A stretch of DNA of 53,241 nucleotides from Lelliottia nimipressuralis (GCF_004115925.1 NZ_SDDX01000034.1:1-53241); one strand, 5' to 3'; numbered from the stretch's first letter, positions 40,325-53,226 are shown. The notes: a model not told the origin generated them from the sequence alone. A program made the numbers and translations.

Positions 40325-40864
40325 GTGTTCGATATTGGTTTTGGTGAACTGCTGCTGGTATTCGTGATTGGCCTGATTGTATTAGGGCCGCAACGTCTGC
40401 CGGTGGCAGTAAAAACTGTCGCAGGCTGGGTACGCGCGCTGCGCTCGCTGGCCACGACGGTGCAAAATGAACTGGCGCAGGAACTCAAGCTCCAGGAGTT
40501 TCAGGACAGCCTGAAAAAGGTTGAAAAGGCGAGCATGGATAATCTGTCGCCTGAGCTGAAAGCCTCGATGGATGAATTGCGTGAAGCTGCGGAGTCCATG
40601 AAGCGTTCTTACAGCGTCAACGATCCTGAAAAAGCGAGCGATGAAGCGAACACTATTCGTAATCCGCTGGTAAAAGATAGCGACGCTCAGCGCGAAGGCG
40701 TTACGCCTGCCGAAGCGGAGCATCAGGCCAGTGCGCCATCGCAAGCCCCTGATCTGCAAGAGCCCGTCCCTGCACAAGAGCCTGAGGTAAAACCGAAAGC
40801 CGCAGAAGCAAAAGCCGCCGCGCCCGTTTCCGAATCCGCCCCCTCGTCGAGTGATAAAGCGTAA
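40325..40864 (+). CDS. tatB: TatB, twin-arginine receptor subunit
   Basis: 179 residues (E. coli 171), GTG start. Membrane helix and GPQRLP hinge at the N-terminus, long helical region, then a variable Pro/Ala/Glu-rich tail that accounts for the extra length. Binds signal peptides with TatC. Confidence 0.96.
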   Translation: MFDIGFGELLLVFVIGLIVLGPQRLPVAVKTVAGWVRALRSLATTVQNELAQELKLQEFQDSLKKVEKASMDNLSPELKASMDELREAAESMKRSYSVNDPEKASDEANTIRNPLVKDSDAQREGVTPAEAEHQASAPSQAPDLQEPVPAQEPEVKPKAAEAKAAAPVSESAPSSSDKA

Positions 40865-40866
40865 AC

Positions 40867-41637
40867 ATGGCAGTAGATGATACTCAACCACTTATTACGC
40901 ACCTCATTGAGCTGCGTAAGCGTCTGTTAAACTGCATTATTGCCGTTTTCCTGATTTTCTTGTGCCTGGTCTATTTCGCTAACGACATCTATCAGGTTGT
41001 CTCCGCGCCGTTGATTAAGCAGATGCCGCTGGGTGCAACGATGATTGCCACCGATGTGGCGTCGCCGTTCTTCACGCCAATCAAGCTAACCTTCTGGGTC
41101 TCGCTAATTGCGTCTGCACCGGTGATTCTGTACCAGGTGTGGGCGTTTGTGGCGCCAGCGCTCTACAAACATGAACGTAAGCTGGTGATTCCGCTTCTGG
41201 TCTCCAGCTCGCTGCTGTTTTATATCGGCATGGCCTTTGCCTACTTCGTCGTCTTCCCGCTGGCCTTCGGCTTCCTGACGCACACCGCGCCGGAAGGGGT
41301 GCAGGTCTCGACGGACATCGCCAGCTACCTAAGCTTTGTGATGGCGCTGTTTATGGCGTTCGGCGTGGCCTTCGAGGTACCGGTCGCGATCGTCCTGCTC
41401 TGCTGGATGGGCGTCACCACGCCGGAAGATCTGCGTAAGAAACGCCCGTATATGCTGGTGGGCGCGTTCGTGGTCGGGATGTTGCTGACACCGCCGGATG
41501 TCTTCTCGCAAACCCTGCTGGCGATACCGATGTACTGCCTGTTTGAGGTTGGCGTGTTCTTCTCGCGCTTCTATGTGGGCAAACGTCGCTCACGGGATGA
41601 CGAAGAAGATGAGCCAGAGAATCCGACAGAAGAGTAA
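40867..41637 (+). CDS. tatC: TatC, twin-arginine signal receptor
   Basis: 256 residues (E. coli 258), six membrane helices. N-terminal [10 protein letters not shown] and the conserved periplasmic loops, with the cytoplasmic surface that recognises the RR motif. Starts two bases after the tatB stop. Confidence 0.97.
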   Translation: MAVDDTQPLITHLIELRKRLLNCIIAVFLIFLCLVYFANDIYQVVSAPLIKQMPLGATMIATDVASPFFTPIKLTFWVSLIASAPVILYQVWAFVAPALYKHERKLVIPLLVSSSLLFYIGMAFAYFVVFPLAFGFLTHTAPEGVQVSTDIASYLSFVMALFMAFGVAFEVPVAIVLLCWMGVTTPEDLRKKRPYMLVGAFVVGMLLTPPDVFSQTLLAIPMYCLFEVGVFFSRFYVGKRRSRDDEEDEPENPTEE

Positions 41638-41641
41638 AACC

Positions 41642-41661
41642 AGCCGCCCGACAGGGCGGTT
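41642..41661 (+). other. Short GC hairpin between tatC and tatD
   Basis: CCGCCC and GGGCGG around GACA, followed only by TTGT. May trim tatD expression relative to tatABC; not a strong terminator. Confidence 0.4.
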
Positions 41662-41678
41662 GTCATATGGGAGAGAGC

Positions 41679-42461
41679 ATGTTTGATATCGGTTTAAATC
41701 TGACCAGTTCGCAGTTTGCCAAAGATCGTGATGAGGTGGTGGCGCGTGCCTTTGCCGCGGGCGTCAACGGGCTGTTGCTGACGGGCACCAACCTTCAGGA
41801 AAGCGAGCATGCGCAGCAGCTGGCGCAAGGCTTTGAGCACTGCTGGTCAACCGCAGGCGTACATCCTCACGACAGTAGCCACTGGAATGATGAAAGCGCC
41901 GGGACGCTGTATGCGCTGGCGAAAACAGCAGAGGTGGTGGCGATTGGTGAATGTGGTCTCGATTTTAACCGCAACTTTTCTACCCCTGCCGAGCAGGAGA
42001 AGGCGTTTACTGCGCAGCTGGCGCTGGCGGCAGAACTCGGGATGCCGGTGTTTATGCATTGCCGCGACGCCCACGAACGTTTTCTGACGCTGCTGGAACC
42101 CTGGCTGGACAAGCTGCCTGGCGCGGTGCTGCACTGTTTTACCGGCTCCCGCCAGGAGGCTATTGAGTGTCTGGATCGCGGGCTGTATCTGGGCATTACC
42201 GGCTGGGTGTGCGATGAACGACGCGGACTGGAGCTGCGCGAGCTGCTGCCGGTTATTCCTGTCGATCGGCTGTTAGTCGAAACGGATGCACCGTACCTTC
42301 TGCCGCGCGACATGCGGCCCAAACCCGCCTCACGACGCAACGAACCGGCTTATCTTGGCCATATCGTGGAGCGGATCGCGCACTGGCGGGGCGAAGAATT
42401 GCAGTGGCTGGACGCACAGACGGATGAAAACGTCCGTCGACTGTTCGGCGTGACGTTTTAA
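41679..42461 (+). CDS. tatD: TatD, metal-dependent 3'-5' DNase
   Basis: 260 residues from [12 protein letters not shown]. coli length. TIM-barrel hydrolase; metal ligands in GVHPHD, GECGLDF and FMHCRDAH, with TDAPYLLP near the end. Degrades DNA and RNA ends and is linked to quality control and peroxide tolerance, not to Tat transport itself. GGAGAG precedes the ATG. Ends tail-to-tail with rfaH. Confidence 0.96.
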   Translation: MFDIGLNLTSSQFAKDRDEVVARAFAAGVNGLLLTGTNLQESEHAQQLAQGFEHCWSTAGVHPHDSSHWNDESAGTLYALAKTAEVVAIGECGLDFNRNFSTPAEQEKAFTAQLALAAELGMPVFMHCRDAHERFLTLLEPWLDKLPGAVLHCFTGSRQEAIECLDRGLYLGITGWVCDERRGLELRELLPVIPVDRLLVETDAPYLLPRDMRPKPASRRNEPAYLGHIVERIAHWRGEELQWLDAQTDENVRRLFGVTF

Positions 42462-42949
42462 ACCTTGCGGAATTCGGTATTTTTGACGCTCTGACGTACC
42501 TGTTTATTAAGGAAGTTCAGCAGCAGCATTGAGCGCGCTTCGCCGTCTGGCTCGGCAAATATTGCCTCAAACCCCTCGAATGCCCCTTCGGTGATAACAA
42601 CGCTATCGCCGGGGAAAGGCGTTTCAGGGTCGGTAATATCTTCCGGCTGTTTGTAGACCGAAAGCTGGTGGATCACCGTCGACGGCACGGTGGCCGGATG
42701 CGCGCCAAAGCGCACGAAGTGGCTGACACCCCGCGTGGCATTGATGGTGGTGGTGTGGATCACTTCCGGGTCGAATTCGACGAAAAGGTAGTTAGGGAAC
42801 AGCGGCTCACTGACTGTTGTACGCTTGCCGCGCAGCATTTTTTCGAGCGTAATAACAGGCATCAGACAATTGACTGCCTGACGCTCAAGATGTTCCTGCG
42901 CACGCTGAATTTGCCCGCGTTTGCAATACAGTAAATACCAGGCTTGCAT
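42458..42949 (-). CDS. rfaH: RfaH, operon-specific transcription antiterminator
   Basis: 163 residues (E. coli 162), NusG paralogue. N-terminal NGN domain ([13 protein letters not shown]...[12 protein letters not shown]) binds RNA polymerase at ops sites; the C-terminal domain (about 115-163, KNTEFRKV) refolds from helices to a beta barrel that recruits S10. Raises expression of long surface operons such as LPS, capsule and F tra. ATG at 42949. Its TAA and the tatD TAA overlap as TTTAAA. Confidence 0.97.
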   Translation of the reverse strand: MQAWYLLYCKRGQIQRAQEHLERQAVNCLMPVITLEKMLRGKRTTVSEPLFPNYLFVEFDPEVIHTTTINATRGVSHFVRFGAHPATVPSTVIHQLSVYKQPEDITDPETPFPGDSVVITEGAFEGFEAIFAEPDGEARSMLLLNFLNKQVRQSVKNTEFRKV

Positions 42950-43119
42950 AATCACTCTTTCCCTTTGTTCGCGGCGCAAGCATATCAAAACCCCGAAGGG
43001 ATCGCTAAGGTGATTATAATGGCCGAAAGCGGAAGTTGAGGCAGAACTTCACGCTTATTTAACAAAATTACAGCGTCATGATGACGAACGCCGTATAATG
43101 AAGCGCTTACAGAGAGGCC

Positions 43120-44625
43120 ATGACTAACTGCATGAAATACCACGATCTACGCGACTTCCTGGCGCTGCTGGAAAAGCAGGGCGAACTCAAACGCATTACG
43201 CTCCCTGTTGATCCTTATCTGGAAATGACAGAAATCGCTGACCGCACCCTGCGTGCCGGTGGCCCAGCGTTGCTGTTTGAAAATCCGAAAGGTTATTCCA
43301 TGCCGGTGCTCTGCAACCTCTTCGGCACGCCTAAGCGTGTGGCGATGGGGATGGGCCAGGAAGATGTCAGTGCGCTGCGTGAAGTCGGTAAACTGCTGGC
43401 ATTCCTGAAAGAGCCAGAGCCGCCGAAAGGCTTCCGCGATCTGTTCGACAAACTGCCGCAGTTTAAGCAGGTGTTGAATATGCCAACCAAACGCCTGCGC
43501 GGTGCGCCGTGCCAGCAGAAAATCCTCGAAGGCGATGCCGTCGATCTGACCAAAATCCCTATCATGCAGTGCTGGCCTGAAGATGCCGCGCCGCTGATCA
43601 CCTGGGGTTTGACGGTTACCCGTGGCCCGTATAAAGAGCGTCAGAATCTCGGTATTTATCGCCAGCAGCTGATTGGCAAAAACAAACTGATTATGCGCTG
43701 GCTGTCGCATCGCGGCGGTGCGCTTGATTTCCAGGAGTGGTGTGCGGCACATCCGGGCGAGCGTTTCCCGGTTTCAGTTGCGCTAGGAGCCGATCCGGCG
43801 ACCATTCTCGGCGCCGTAACGCCGGTGCCTGATACATTGTCGGAATACGCTTTCGCAGGCCTGCTGCGCGGCACCAAAACGGAAGTGGTGAAGTGTATTT
43901 CTAACGATCTGGAAGTGCCTGCCAGCGCGGAAATCGTGCTTGAAGGCTATATCGAACAGGGCGAGCTGGCACCGGAAGGGCCTTATGGTGACCATACGGG
44001 ATACTACAATGAAGTGGATAGCTTCCCGGTGTTTACCGTTACGCATATTACGCAGCGTGAAGATGCGATTTATCACTCGACCTATACCGGCCGCCCGCCG
44101 GATGAGCCTGCCGTACTGGGCGTCGCGCTGAATGAAGTGTTCGTACCGATTCTGCAAAAGCAGTTCCCGGAAATTGTCGATTTCTATCTGCCGCCGGAAG
44201 GGTGTTCCTATCGCCTGGCTGTGGTGACGATGAAGAAACAGTACGCAGGTCACGCCAAGCGCGTGATGATGGGCGTGTGGTCATTCCTGCGCCAGTTTAT
44301 GTATACCAAATTTGTTATTGTCTGTGATGACGACGTCAATGCCCGCGACTGGAATGACGTTATCTGGGCCATCACCACGCGTATGGACCCGGCGCGCGAC
44401 ACGGTGTTAGTGGAAAATACACCGATTGATTATCTGGATTTTGCCTCGCCGGTTTCTGGGCTTGGTTCAAAAATGGGACTGGATGCCACCAATAAATGGC
44501 CCGGCGAAACTGAGCGTGAATGGGGTCGCCCGATTAAAAAAGATCCTGAAGTGACCGCGCGAATTGACGCGATTTGGGACGAGTTGGCCATATTGAATGA
44601 CGGTAAGCCCGAGTCTGACCGTTAA
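43120..44625 (+). CDS. ubiD: UbiD, 3-octaprenyl-4-hydroxybenzoate decarboxylase
   Basis: 501 residues (E. coli 497). Uses prenylated FMN made by UbiX to decarboxylate the ubiquinone precursor. Conserved [11 protein letters not shown] and [10 protein letters not shown] regions present. The first ATG (43120) lies close behind AGAGAGG; an internal ATG at 43132 (MKYHDLRDF) is the alternative. TATAAT at 43096-43101 may be its -10 box. Divergent from rfaH. Confidence 0.97.
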   Translation: MTNCMKYHDLRDFLALLEKQGELKRITLPVDPYLEMTEIADRTLRAGGPALLFENPKGYSMPVLCNLFGTPKRVAMGMGQEDVSALREVGKLLAFLKEPEPPKGFRDLFDKLPQFKQVLNMPTKRLRGAPCQQKILEGDAVDLTKIPIMQCWPEDAAPLITWGLTVTRGPYKERQNLGIYRQQLIGKNKLIMRWLSHRGGALDFQEWCAAHPGERFPVSVALGADPATILGAVTPVPDTLSEYAFAGLLRGTKTEVVKCISNDLEVPASAEIVLEGYIEQGELAPEGPYGDHTGYYNEVDSFPVFTVTHITQREDAIYHSTYTGRPPDEPAVLGVALNEVFVPILQKQFPEIVDFYLPPEGCSYRLAVVTMKKQYAGHAKRVMMGVWSFLRQFMYTKFVIVCDDDVNARDWNDVIWAITTRMDPARDTVLVENTPIDYLDFASPVSGLGSKMGLDATNKWPGETEREWGRPIKKDPEVTARIDAIWDELAILNDGKPESDR

Positions 44626-44655
44626 GCCCTATAGACTTCCCGACAGAGAGAGCGA

Positions 44656-45357
44656 ATGACAACCTTAAGCTGTAAAGTGACCTCGGTAGATGCTATCACC
44701 GACACCGTATATCGCGTCCGTTTGGTTCCGGAGGCGGCGTTCTCTTTCCGCGCTGGCCAATATTTGATGGTGGTGATGGATGAACGTGATAAGCGCCCTT
44801 TCTCTATGGCGTCTACGCCAGCGGAGCAGGAATTTATTGAGCTGCATATTGGTGCGTCAGAGCTTAATTTGTATGCCATGGCGGTGATGGACCGTATTCT
44901 GAAAGAGCGTGAAATCAATGTCGATATCCCGCACGGCGAAGCCTGGCTGCGTGAAGACGAAGATCGTCCGCTGATTCTGATTGCCGGGGGAACGGGCTTC
45001 TCCTATGTGCGTTCGATTCTGCTGACTGCGCTGGCGCAAAATCCGGACCGCGACATCACCATCTACTGGGGCGGTCGAGAAGAGAAACATCTCTACGATC
45101 TTTCCGAGCTGGAAGCACTGAGCGTGACGCACCCGAATCTGCGCGTTGAGCCTGTGGTTGAGCAGCCGGAAGAGGGCTGGCGCGGGCGCTCAGGTACAGT
45201 GCTGACAGCGGTGTTGCAGGATCACGGGACGCTCGCCGGACACGATATCTATATTGCCGGGCGTTTTGAGATGGCGAAGATTGCTCGCGACCTGTTCTGC
45301 CATGAGCGTGATGCGCGGGAAGATCGCCTGTTCGGCGATGCGTTTGCGTTTATCTAA
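44656..45357 (+). CDS. fre: NAD(P)H-flavin reductase
   Basis: 233 residues, E. coli length. Two domains: flavin-binding barrel with RPFSMAS and a NAD(P)H domain with [12 protein letters not shown]. Reduces free FMN, FAD and riboflavin for use by other enzymes and for ferric reduction. 30 bp after ubiD; the two may be co-transcribed. Confidence 0.97.
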   Translation: MTTLSCKVTSVDAITDTVYRVRLVPEAAFSFRAGQYLMVVMDERDKRPFSMASTPAEQEFIELHIGASELNLYAMAVMDRILKEREINVDIPHGEAWLREDEDRPLILIAGGTGFSYVRSILLTALAQNPDRDITIYWGGREEKHLYDLSELEALSVTHPNLRVEPVVEQPEEGWRGRSGTVLTAVLQDHGTLAGHDIYIAGRFEMAKIARDLFCHERDAREDRLFGDAFAFI

Positions 45358-45384
45358 ATAAAAAACCCGCCCCTGACAGGCGGG
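45358..45384 (-). terminator. Terminator of the fadBA operon
   Basis: Minus strand: CCCGCC, loop TGTCAGG, GGCGGG, then TTTTTTATTT (45358-45365). It lies beside the fre stop and can only terminate minus-strand transcription. A second, GC hairpin without T run (45418-45443, GGCCGGGG/CCCCGGCC) lies closer to the fadA stop. Confidence 0.85.
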
Positions 45385-45449
45385 AAAAACGGCAACTAAA
45401 TCATTTATTCTGTTACAGGCCGGGGAGCGAAACGCCCCCGGCCTTCTCA

Positions 45450-46622
<1,173 letters not shown>

Positions 46623-48812
46623 TTAAGCCGTTTTCAGCTCGCCAACCGGACGGGCAGGCGCAACTGGGGGATAGTACGGTTCGTTATGACGCGCTTTATT
46701 ACGCAGGCCTTCCGGCACGTCATACAACGCCCCGAGATGCTGATAGTGCTGCGCCATGTCGAGATACTTCGCGCTGCCGAGCGTATCCAGCCAGCGGAAC
46801 GCACCGCCGTGGAACGGAGGGAAGCCGAGGCCGTAGACCAGCGCCATATCTGCTTCTGCCGGGCTTGCGATAATGCCTTCTTCCAGGCAACGCACCACTT
46901 CGTTGACCATCGGGATCATCATGCGGGCGATAATCTCTTCGTCGCTGAAATCACGCTTTGCCTGGCTGACGCCAGCCAGCAGATCTTCAACGGCAGCATC
47001 GTCCTCTTTCTTCGGTTTGCCTTTGCTGTCTTCTTTATAACGCCAGAAACCCAGACCGTTTTTCTGCCCAAAGCGACTGGCGTCGAACAGCGCATCGATG
47101 GCGTCGCGATAATCTTTCTGCATCCGCTGTGGGAAACCCGCGGCCATCACAGCCTGCGCGTGGTGCGCCGTATCAATGCCGACCACGTCGAGCAGATACG
47201 CCGGGCCCATTGGCCAGCCGAATACTTTTTCCATCACTTTGTCGACTTTGCGGAAATCCGCGCCGTCGCGCAGCAGCTGGCTGAATCCGGCAAAGTACGG
47301 GAAGAGCACGCGGTTGACGAAGAAGCCTGGGCAATCGTTCACCACAATCGGGGTTTTGCCCATTTTGCTGGCCCACGCCACCACTTTGGCAATGGTTTCG
47401 TCGGAGGTTTTTTCCCCGCGAATCACTTCGACCAGTGGCATACGATGGACCGGGTTAAAGAAGTGCATGCCGCAGAAGTTTTCCGGGCGCTTCAAGACGC
47501 TCGCCAGTTCGCCAATCGGAATGGTCGAGGTATTGGACGCCAGAACCGTATCCGGGCGCACTTTCTCTTCCGTTTCTGCCAGTACCGCTTTTTTCACTTT
47601 CGGGTTTTCGACGACCGCTTCAACGACGATGTCCACGCGGTCAAAACCGGTGTACTCCAGCGTTGGCTGAATGGTTGAGATCACACCCGACAGCTTCAGA
47701 CCGTCAATTTTGCCGCGCTCAAGCTGTTTGTTGAGCAGCTTGGCCGCTTCGTTCATGCCCAGCGTCAGGGATTTCTCGTTGATATCTTTCATCACTACCG
47801 GCACGCCTTTCCAGGCCGACTGGTAGGCAATCCCACCGCCCATAATGCCTGCGCCGAGTACCGCCGCGTGTTTTGGCGTTTCAACGTTTTTGGTGAGTTG
47901 TTTGGCTTTCCCTTTCACGTACTGATCGTTGAGGAAAATGCCGACCAGCGCGCGCGCTTCGCTGGTATGCGCCAGCGGCACGAAGCTTTGGTTTTCTAAT
48001 TTAAGCGCGTCTTCGCGGCCAAAGCGTGCGGCGGCTTCAATGGTTTTGACGGCGGTGATCGGTGCCGGATAGTGTTTTCCGGCGGTCTGCATCACCATGC
48101 CTTTGGCAATGGTAAAGCTCATGGTGGCTTCAATTTTGCTGAGTTTCAGCGGCTCAAGCTTCGGCTGGCGTTTGGCTTTCCAGTCGAGATCGCCATTGAT
48201 CGCCTGACGCAGAATGCTGATCGCACCGTCGCGCAGTTTTTCCGGCTTCACGATGCCGTCAATCAGGCCAATTTTCAGCGCCTGATCTGCGCCTACGTCT
48301 TTACCTGCAGCAATAATTTCCAACGCGCTGTCGGCGCCCAACATGCGTGGCATACGTACGGAACCGCCAAAGCCCGGCATGATGCCCAGCTTGGTTTCCG
48401 GCAGGCCGATGCGCAGGTCCGGCGTGGCGAGACGATAGTCTGTCGCCAGCACGCATTCGCAGCCGCCGCCCAGCGCGTAGCCGTTGACGGCAGAGATCGT
48501 GGGAACAGGAAGATCTTCCAGGCGGTTAAAGACGCTGTTGGCAAAATGCAGCCACTGGCTGAGCTGTTCTTCCGGCACCTGGAACAGGGAGAGGAACTCG
48601 GTGATGTCGGCACCGACAATAAAGGCGGCTTTCTCAGAACGCAGCAGCAGCCCTTTCAAATCAGATTGTTTTTCGAGGACATCCAGCGCGTGGCCTAGGC
48701 TGGCCACCGTCGCGGTGTCGAGTTTGTTGACTGAGCCGGGGGCATCGAACACCAGTTCGGCGATGCCATCTTCCAGCCAGTCTACGTACAGGGTGTCGCC
48801 TTTGTAGAGCAT
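46623..48812 (-). CDS. fadB: Fatty-acid oxidation complex alpha subunit FadB
   Basis: 729 residues, E. coli length. N-terminal enoyl-CoA hydratase/isomerase (1-190; [29 protein letters not shown]) and the C-terminal 3-hydroxyacyl-CoA dehydrogenase (NAD site [10 protein letters not shown] near 320; catalytic His in [12 protein letters not shown]). ATG at 48812 behind AGGAGA; a frame open to 48848 overlaps the FadR operator. First gene of fadBA. Confidence 0.98.
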   Translation of the reverse strand: MLYKGDTLYVDWLEDGIAELVFDAPGSVNKLDTATVASLGHALDVLEKQSDLKGLLLRSEKAAFIVGADITEFLSLFQVPEEQLSQWLHFANSVFNRLEDLPVPTISAVNGYALGGGCECVLATDYRLATPDLRIGLPETKLGIMPGFGGSVRMPRMLGADSALEIIAAGKDVGADQALKIGLIDGIVKPEKLRDGAISILRQAINGDLDWKAKRQPKLEPLKLSKIEATMSFTIAKGMVMQTAGKHYPAPITAVKTIEAAARFGREDALKLENQSFVPLAHTSEARALVGIFLNDQYVKGKAKQLTKNVETPKHAAVLGAGIMGGGIAYQSAWKGVPVVMKDINEKSLTLGMNEAAKLLNKQLERGKIDGLKLSGVISTIQPTLEYTGFDRVDIVVEAVVENPKVKKAVLAETEEKVRPDTVLASNTSTIPIGELASVLKRPENFCGMHFFNPVHRMPLVEVIRGEKTSDETIAKVVAWASKMGKTPIVVNDCPGFFVNRVLFPYFAGFSQLLRDGADFRKVDKVMEKVFGWPMGPAYLLDVVGIDTAHHAQAVMAAGFPQRMQKDYRDAIDALFDASRFGQKNGLGFWRYKEDSKGKPKKEDDAAVEDLLAGVSQAKRDFSDEEIIARMMIPMVNEVVRCLEEGIIASPAEADMALVYGLGFPPFHGGAFRWLDTLGSAKYLDMAQHYQHLGALYDVPEGLRNKARHNEPYYPPVAPARPVGELKTA

Positions 48813-48838
48813 GTCAGTCTCCTGAATCCAGCAATTGG

Positions 48839-48855
48839 ATCTGGTCATACCAGAT
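48839..48855 (-). promoter_or_regulatory. FadR operator of fadBA
   Basis: ATCTGGTCATACCAGAT, a perfect 7-bp dyad and a close match to the FadR consensus and to the remembered E. coli fadB site. FadR represses here until long-chain acyl-CoA releases it. It lies 27 bp upstream of the fadB start. Confidence 0.9.
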
Positions 48856-49000
48856 GAAGTCGAGTGTGGAATTTATGTTAATAAAATGCAAATTACTCAT
48901 TAAATAAATGCTGCATTGATCACGCTCGGTGGAAATCACGCAGTAAAAGCGAGGTATGCTAAGATGCGAAGACTTGAGCTCAATAAAGAAAGGAAGAATG

Positions 49001-50332
49001 ATGGACTCACTGGCCTCACTTTATAAAAATCATATTGTTACGTTACAGGAACGTACCCGCGATGTACTGGCCCGCTTTAAGCTCGATGCGCTGCTTATTC
49101 ACTCTGGTGAGCTGGTCAATGTCTTCCTGGATGACCATCCGTATCCCTTCAAGGTAAATCCGCAGTTTAAAGCCTGGGTGCCGGTGACGCAGGTTCCCAA
49201 CTGCTGGCTGCTGGTGGATGGCGTGAACAAGCCGAAACTGTGGTTCTATCTGCCGGTCGATTACTGGCACAACGTGGAGCCGCTGCCGACCAGCTTCTGG
49301 ACCGAAGAAGTGGATGTGATTGCCCTGCCAAAAGCCGACGGTATCGGCAGCCAGCTGCCTGCTGCGCGTGGCAACATCGGGTATATCGGTCCGGTACCGG
49401 AGCGTGCTCGGGGTCTGGATATTTCTGCGGATAACATCAACCCGAAAGGCGTGATTGATTATCTGCACTATTACCGCTCGTATAAGACCGACTATGAACT
49501 CTCCTGCATGCGCGAAGCGCAGAAAACGGCGGTGAACGGTCATCAGGCGGCCCAGGAAGCCTTCCTTTCCGGGATGAGCGAGTTCGACATCAATCAGGCG
49601 TACCTGACGGCGACCGGCCATCGCGATACGGACGTGCCTTATAGCAACATCGTGGCGCTAAATGAGCATGCTTCCGTGCTGCACTATACAAAACTGGATC
49701 ACCGCGCGCCGGCCGAGATGCGCAGTTTCCTGCTGGATGCGGGCGCTGAATACAACGGTTATGCAGCCGATCTGACCCGTACCTGGGCGGCGAACGCCGA
49801 TACGGATTTCGCGCAGCTGATCAAAGACGTCAATGACGAACAGCTGGCGCTTATCAGCACCCTGAAGGCGGGTACCAGCTACGTCGATTACCACGTTCAA
49901 TTCCATCAGCGCATCGCCAAACTGCTGCGTAAACATCAGATTCTGACGGATATGAGCGAAGAGGCGATGGTGGAAAACGATCTCACCGGGCCGTTCATGC
50001 CGCACGGGATTGGTCATCCGCTGGGCCTGCAGGTTCATGATGTGGCTGGCTTTATGCAGGATGATACCGGCACCCATCTGGCTGCGCCGTCGAAGTATCC
50101 ATACCTGCGCTGCACCCGTGTGCTGCAACCGCGCATGGTTCTGACCATTGAGCCAGGCATTTACTTCATCGACTCTCTGCTGCAGCCGTGGCGTGAAGGC
50201 CCGTTCAGCAAACACTTCAACTGGCAGAAAATTGAGGCGCTGAAGCCGTTCGGTGGCATTCGTATCGAAGATAACGTGGTGATTCACGAAAACAGCATCG
50301 AGAACATGACGCGAGATCAGAAACTGGCGTGA
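49001..50332 (+). CDS. pepQ: Xaa-Pro dipeptidase PepQ
   Basis: 443 residues, E. coli length, from [11 protein letters not shown]. Cleaves X-Pro dipeptides with two metal ions held by the pita-bread fold: [29 protein letters not shown] and TIEPGIY hold the ligands. An adjoining ATG at 48998 adds one Met. Overlaps yigZ by one base (TGATG). Divergent from fadB. Confidence 0.97.
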   Translation: MDSLASLYKNHIVTLQERTRDVLARFKLDALLIHSGELVNVFLDDHPYPFKVNPQFKAWVPVTQVPNCWLLVDGVNKPKLWFYLPVDYWHNVEPLPTSFWTEEVDVIALPKADGIGSQLPAARGNIGYIGPVPERARGLDISADNINPKGVIDYLHYYRSYKTDYELSCMREAQKTAVNGHQAAQEAFLSGMSEFDINQAYLTATGHRDTDVPYSNIVALNEHASVLHYTKLDHRAPAEMRSFLLDAGAEYNGYAADLTRTWAANADTDFAQLIKDVNDEQLALISTLKAGTSYVDYHVQFHQRIAKLLRKHQILTDMSEEAMVENDLTGPFMPHGIGHPLGLQVHDVAGFMQDDTGTHLAAPSKYPYLRCTRVLQPRMVLTIEPGIYFIDSLLQPWREGPFSKHFNWQKIEALKPFGGIRIEDNVVIHENSIENMTRDQKLA

Positions 50333-50946
50333 TGGACAGCTGGCTGATACCGGCTGAGCCGGTCACCTTCGTCGAAGAGATCAAAAAGAGCCGCTTTATC
50401 ACGCTGCTGGCCCATACGGACGGCGTGGAGGCGGCGAAAGCCTTTGTTGAATCTGTTCGCGCAGACCATCCCGATGCCCGCCACCACTGCGTGGCGTGGG
50501 TCGCCGGTCCGCCCAATGATTCGCAACAGCTTGGCTTTTCTGATGATGGTGAGCCCGCAGGAACAGCGGGTAAACCGATGCTCTCTCAGTTGATGGGAAG
50601 CGGCGTCGGGGAGATCACCGCCGTGGTGGTTCGCTACTACGGCGGCATCCTGTTAGGAACCGGTGGGCTGGTAAAAGCCTACGGCGGAGGAGTGCAGCAG
50701 GCGCTTAATCTGCTGCAGACGGTCCGCAAAACGCCACTTACCGAATATACTTTGTTGTGTGATTACGCTCAGTTATCTGGCATCGAAACGCTGCTTAAAA
50801 ACGTTAACGGCGTGATTGTGCAGAGTGATTACCAGGCGACGGTACAATTACGCGTGGCGCTTCCTCAGGCGGAACTGGCGGCTTTTTCAGCAAAACTGGC
50901 TGATTTTAGTCGTGGTGCGTTGCAATTACTGCCGATTGAAGAATAA
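50332..50946 (+). CDS. yigZ: YigZ, IMPACT family protein
   Basis: 204 residues, UPF0029/IMPACT fold. First domain holds KKSRFI, the DDGEPAGTAGKPML signature and RYYGGILLGTGGLV; the second is a ferredoxin-like DUF1949 domain. Related to eukaryotic IMPACT, which dampens Gcn2; the bacterial role is unknown. Translationally coupled to pepQ. Confidence 0.95.
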   Translation: MDSWLIPAEPVTFVEEIKKSRFITLLAHTDGVEAAKAFVESVRADHPDARHHCVAWVAGPPNDSQQLGFSDDGEPAGTAGKPMLSQLMGSGVGEITAVVVRYYGGILLGTGGLVKAYGGGVQQALNLLQTVRKTPLTEYTLLCDYAQLSGIETLLKNVNGVIVQSDYQATVQLRVALPQAELAAFSAKLADFSRGALQLLPIEE

Positions 50947-50985
50947 TCCCCACCTTACTTTTTGAATACCAAAGGAACGGCAGAG

Positions 50986-52437
50986 ATGCATTTTCGTGCC
51001 ATAACCCGAATTGTTGGACTGCTGGTCATACTCTTTTCCGGGACGATGATCCTCCCAGGGCTGGTAGCGCTTATCTATCGGGACGGCGCGGGGCGTGCGT
51101 TCACGCAGACCTTTTTCGCCGCGCTGGTGATTGGCTCAATTCTCTGGTGGCCTAACCGTCGCGAGAAGGGCGAGCTGAAGTCTCGCGAGGGCTTTCTGAT
51201 TGTGGTGCTGTTCTGGACCGTGCTGGGGAGCGTGGGTGCGCTGCCGTTTATCTTCGCGGAACAGCCGAATCTGACCGTGACCGACGCGTTTTTTGAATCC
51301 TTTTCCGGGTTAACGACCACGGGGGCGACCACGCTGGTGGGGCTGGACTCGCTACCGCATGCCATTCTCTTTTATCGGCAGATGCTGCAATGGTTCGGCG
51401 GTATGGGGATCATTGTCCTCGCCGTGGCGATTCTCCCGATACTGGGTGTCGGTGGGATGCAGCTCTATCGTGCTGAAATGCCAGGTCCCCTGAAAGATAA
51501 CAAGATGCGTCCGCGTATTGCCGAGACGGCAAAAACGCTCTGGTTCATCTACGTGTTACTGACCGTCGCATGTGCGCTGGCCCTGTGGTTTGCCGGGATG
51601 CCTGCCTTCGATGCGATTGGCCATAGCTTCTCTACGATTGCGATTGGCGGGTTCTCGACCCACGACGCCAGCGTGGGCTATTTCGATAGCCCGACTATCA
51701 ACACTATTATTGCTATCTTCCTGCTGATCTCAGGCTGTAACTACGGCCTGCATTTCTCTTTATTGAGTGGGCGCAGCCTAAGGGTCTACTGGCGCGATCC
51801 AGAGTTCAGAATGTTTATCGGCGTGCAACTGACGCTGGTCATCATCTGTACGCTGGTGCTGTGGTTCCACGATGTATACAACTCGGCCGTGATGACCCTT
51901 AACCAGGCTTTCTTCCAGGTAGTGTCGATGGCCACGACGGCGGGCTTTACCACGGACAGCATTGCCCGCTGGCCGCTGTTCCTGCCGGTACTGCTTCTGT
52001 GCTCTGCTTTTATCGGCGGCTGTGCGGGGTCCACGGGCGGGGGCCTTAAGGTCATCCGTATTCTGCTGCTGTTCAAGCAGGGTAACCGTGAACTGAAACG
52101 TCTGGTACACCCGAATGCGGTTTATAGCATTAAGCTTGGCAACCGCGCGCTGCCGGAACGTATTCTTGAAGCGGTGTGGGGCTTCTTTTCTGCCTACGCG
52201 CTGGTCTTTATCGTCAGCATGCTGGCGATTATCGCCACCGGCGTTGATGATTTCTCGGCGTTTGCTTCCGTGGTAGCAACGCTCAATAACCTTGGGCCGG
52301 GGCTTGGCGTGGTGGCGGATAACTTTGCCAGCATGAACCCGGTAGCGAAGTGGATCCTGATTGCCAATATGCTGTTCGGGCGTCTTGAAGTATTCACATT
52401 GCTGGTGCTGTTCACCCCAACATTCTGGCGCGAGTAA
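50986..52437 (+). CDS. trkH: TrkH potassium transporter subunit
   Basis: 483 residues, E. coli length. Four pore repeats with selectivity loops (TTTGATT, STIAIGGFS, ATTAGFTT, NNLGPGLG) and about ten membrane helices. Takes up K+ with cytoplasmic TrkA. ATG at 50986 (MHFRAITRIVG). Followed 11 bp later by hemG. Confidence 0.98.
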   Translation: MHFRAITRIVGLLVILFSGTMILPGLVALIYRDGAGRAFTQTFFAALVIGSILWWPNRREKGELKSREGFLIVVLFWTVLGSVGALPFIFAEQPNLTVTDAFFESFSGLTTTGATTLVGLDSLPHAILFYRQMLQWFGGMGIIVLAVAILPILGVGGMQLYRAEMPGPLKDNKMRPRIAETAKTLWFIYVLLTVACALALWFAGMPAFDAIGHSFSTIAIGGFSTHDASVGYFDSPTINTIIAIFLLISGCNYGLHFSLLSGRSLRVYWRDPEFRMFIGVQLTLVIICTLVLWFHDVYNSAVMTLNQAFFQVVSMATTAGFTTDSIARWPLFLPVLLLCSAFIGGCAGSTGGGLKVIRILLLFKQGNRELKRLVHPNAVYSIKLGNRALPERILEAVWGFFSAYALVFIVSMLAIIATGVDDFSAFASVVATLNNLGPGLGVVADNFASMNPVAKWILIANMLFGRLEVFTLLVLFTPTFWRE

Positions 52438-52448
52438 GGATCTAGCTG

Positions 52449-52991
52449 GTGAAGACACTTATTTTATTTTCGACACGAGATGGTCAGACGCGTGAGATCG
52501 CCTTTTATCTGGCGTCTGAATTGAAAGAGCAGGGCGTTTACGCTGATGTGGTGAATCTCAATCGGACGGAAGAGATTCACTGGCAGGATTACGATCGCGT
52601 GGTGATTGGCGCTTCTATTCGTTATGGCCATTTCCATCCTGCGCTGGATCGCTTTGTGAAAAAACATCTGGCGACATTAAACAGCCTGCCCGGTGCGTTC
52701 TATTCGGTGAACCTGGTTGCACGTAAAGCGGAGAAACGCACGCCGCAGACCAACAGCTATACGCGTAAGTTTTTATTGAACTCACCGTGGCAGCCAGAAC
52801 GCTGTGCTGTGTTTGCGGGCGCACTGCGTTATCCACGTTATAGCTGGTATGACCGCTTTATGATCCGCCTCATTATGAAGATGACCGGGGGGGAGACGGA
52901 TACCCGTAAAGAAGTGGTTTATACGGACTGGCCGCAGGTAGCCAGTTTTGCGCGGGAAATCGCGCAATTAACGGTCGATTCGCGGGTTTAA
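52449..52991 (+). CDS. hemG: Menaquinone/ubiquinone-dependent protoporphyrinogen oxidase
   Basis: 180 residues (E. coli 181), GTG start behind AAGGAT. Flavodoxin-like, FMN site [12 protein letters not shown], and the long insert loop (about 110-140, [17 protein letters not shown]) specific to HemG. Oxidises protoporphyrinogen IX and passes electrons to respiratory quinones. Placed before an rRNA operon as in E. coli. Confidence 0.97.
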   Translation: MKTLILFSTRDGQTREIAFYLASELKEQGVYADVVNLNRTEEIHWQDYDRVVIGASIRYGHFHPALDRFVKKHLATLNSLPGAFYSVNLVARKAEKRTPQTNSYTRKFLLNSPWQPERCAVFAGALRYPRYSWYDRFMIRLIMKMTGGETDTRKEVVYTDWPQVASFAREIAQLTVDSRV

Positions 52992-53043
52992 TCGACGGTG
53001 AGTTTGAAAAATAAGCGAACGATAACTTTTTTCGATTTTATGC

Positions 53044-53071
53044 TTGTCACCCCAGAATAACTCCCTATAAT
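53044..53071 (+). promoter_or_regulatory. rRNA operon promoter P1
   Basis: TTGTCA (53044-53049), 16-base spacer, TATAAT (53066-53071), GC-rich discriminator GCGCCTCC and start A at 53080: the standard stringently controlled rrn P1. The A/T-rich stretch 53004-53043 upstream acts as UP element and Fis region. It follows hemG, so it corresponds to rrnA. Confidence 0.93.
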
Positions 53072-53162
53072 GCGCCTCCACTGACACGGAACAACGGCAT
53101 ACACGCCGCCGGGTTAGCGGGGTTCAGAGATGAACACCAACAGAGATAAGCGAAAATAAAGC

Positions 53163-53190
53163 TTGACTCTGAAGCGGGAAAGCGTAATAT
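53163..53190 (+). promoter_or_regulatory. rRNA operon promoter P2
   Basis: TTGACT (53163-53168), 16-base spacer, TAATAT (53185-53190), about 119 bp after P1 as in E. coli rrn operons. P2 gives basal rRNA synthesis. Confidence 0.92.
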
Positions 53191-53226
53191 GCACACCCCG
53201 CGCCGTTGAGAAAAACGAAGCGGCAC

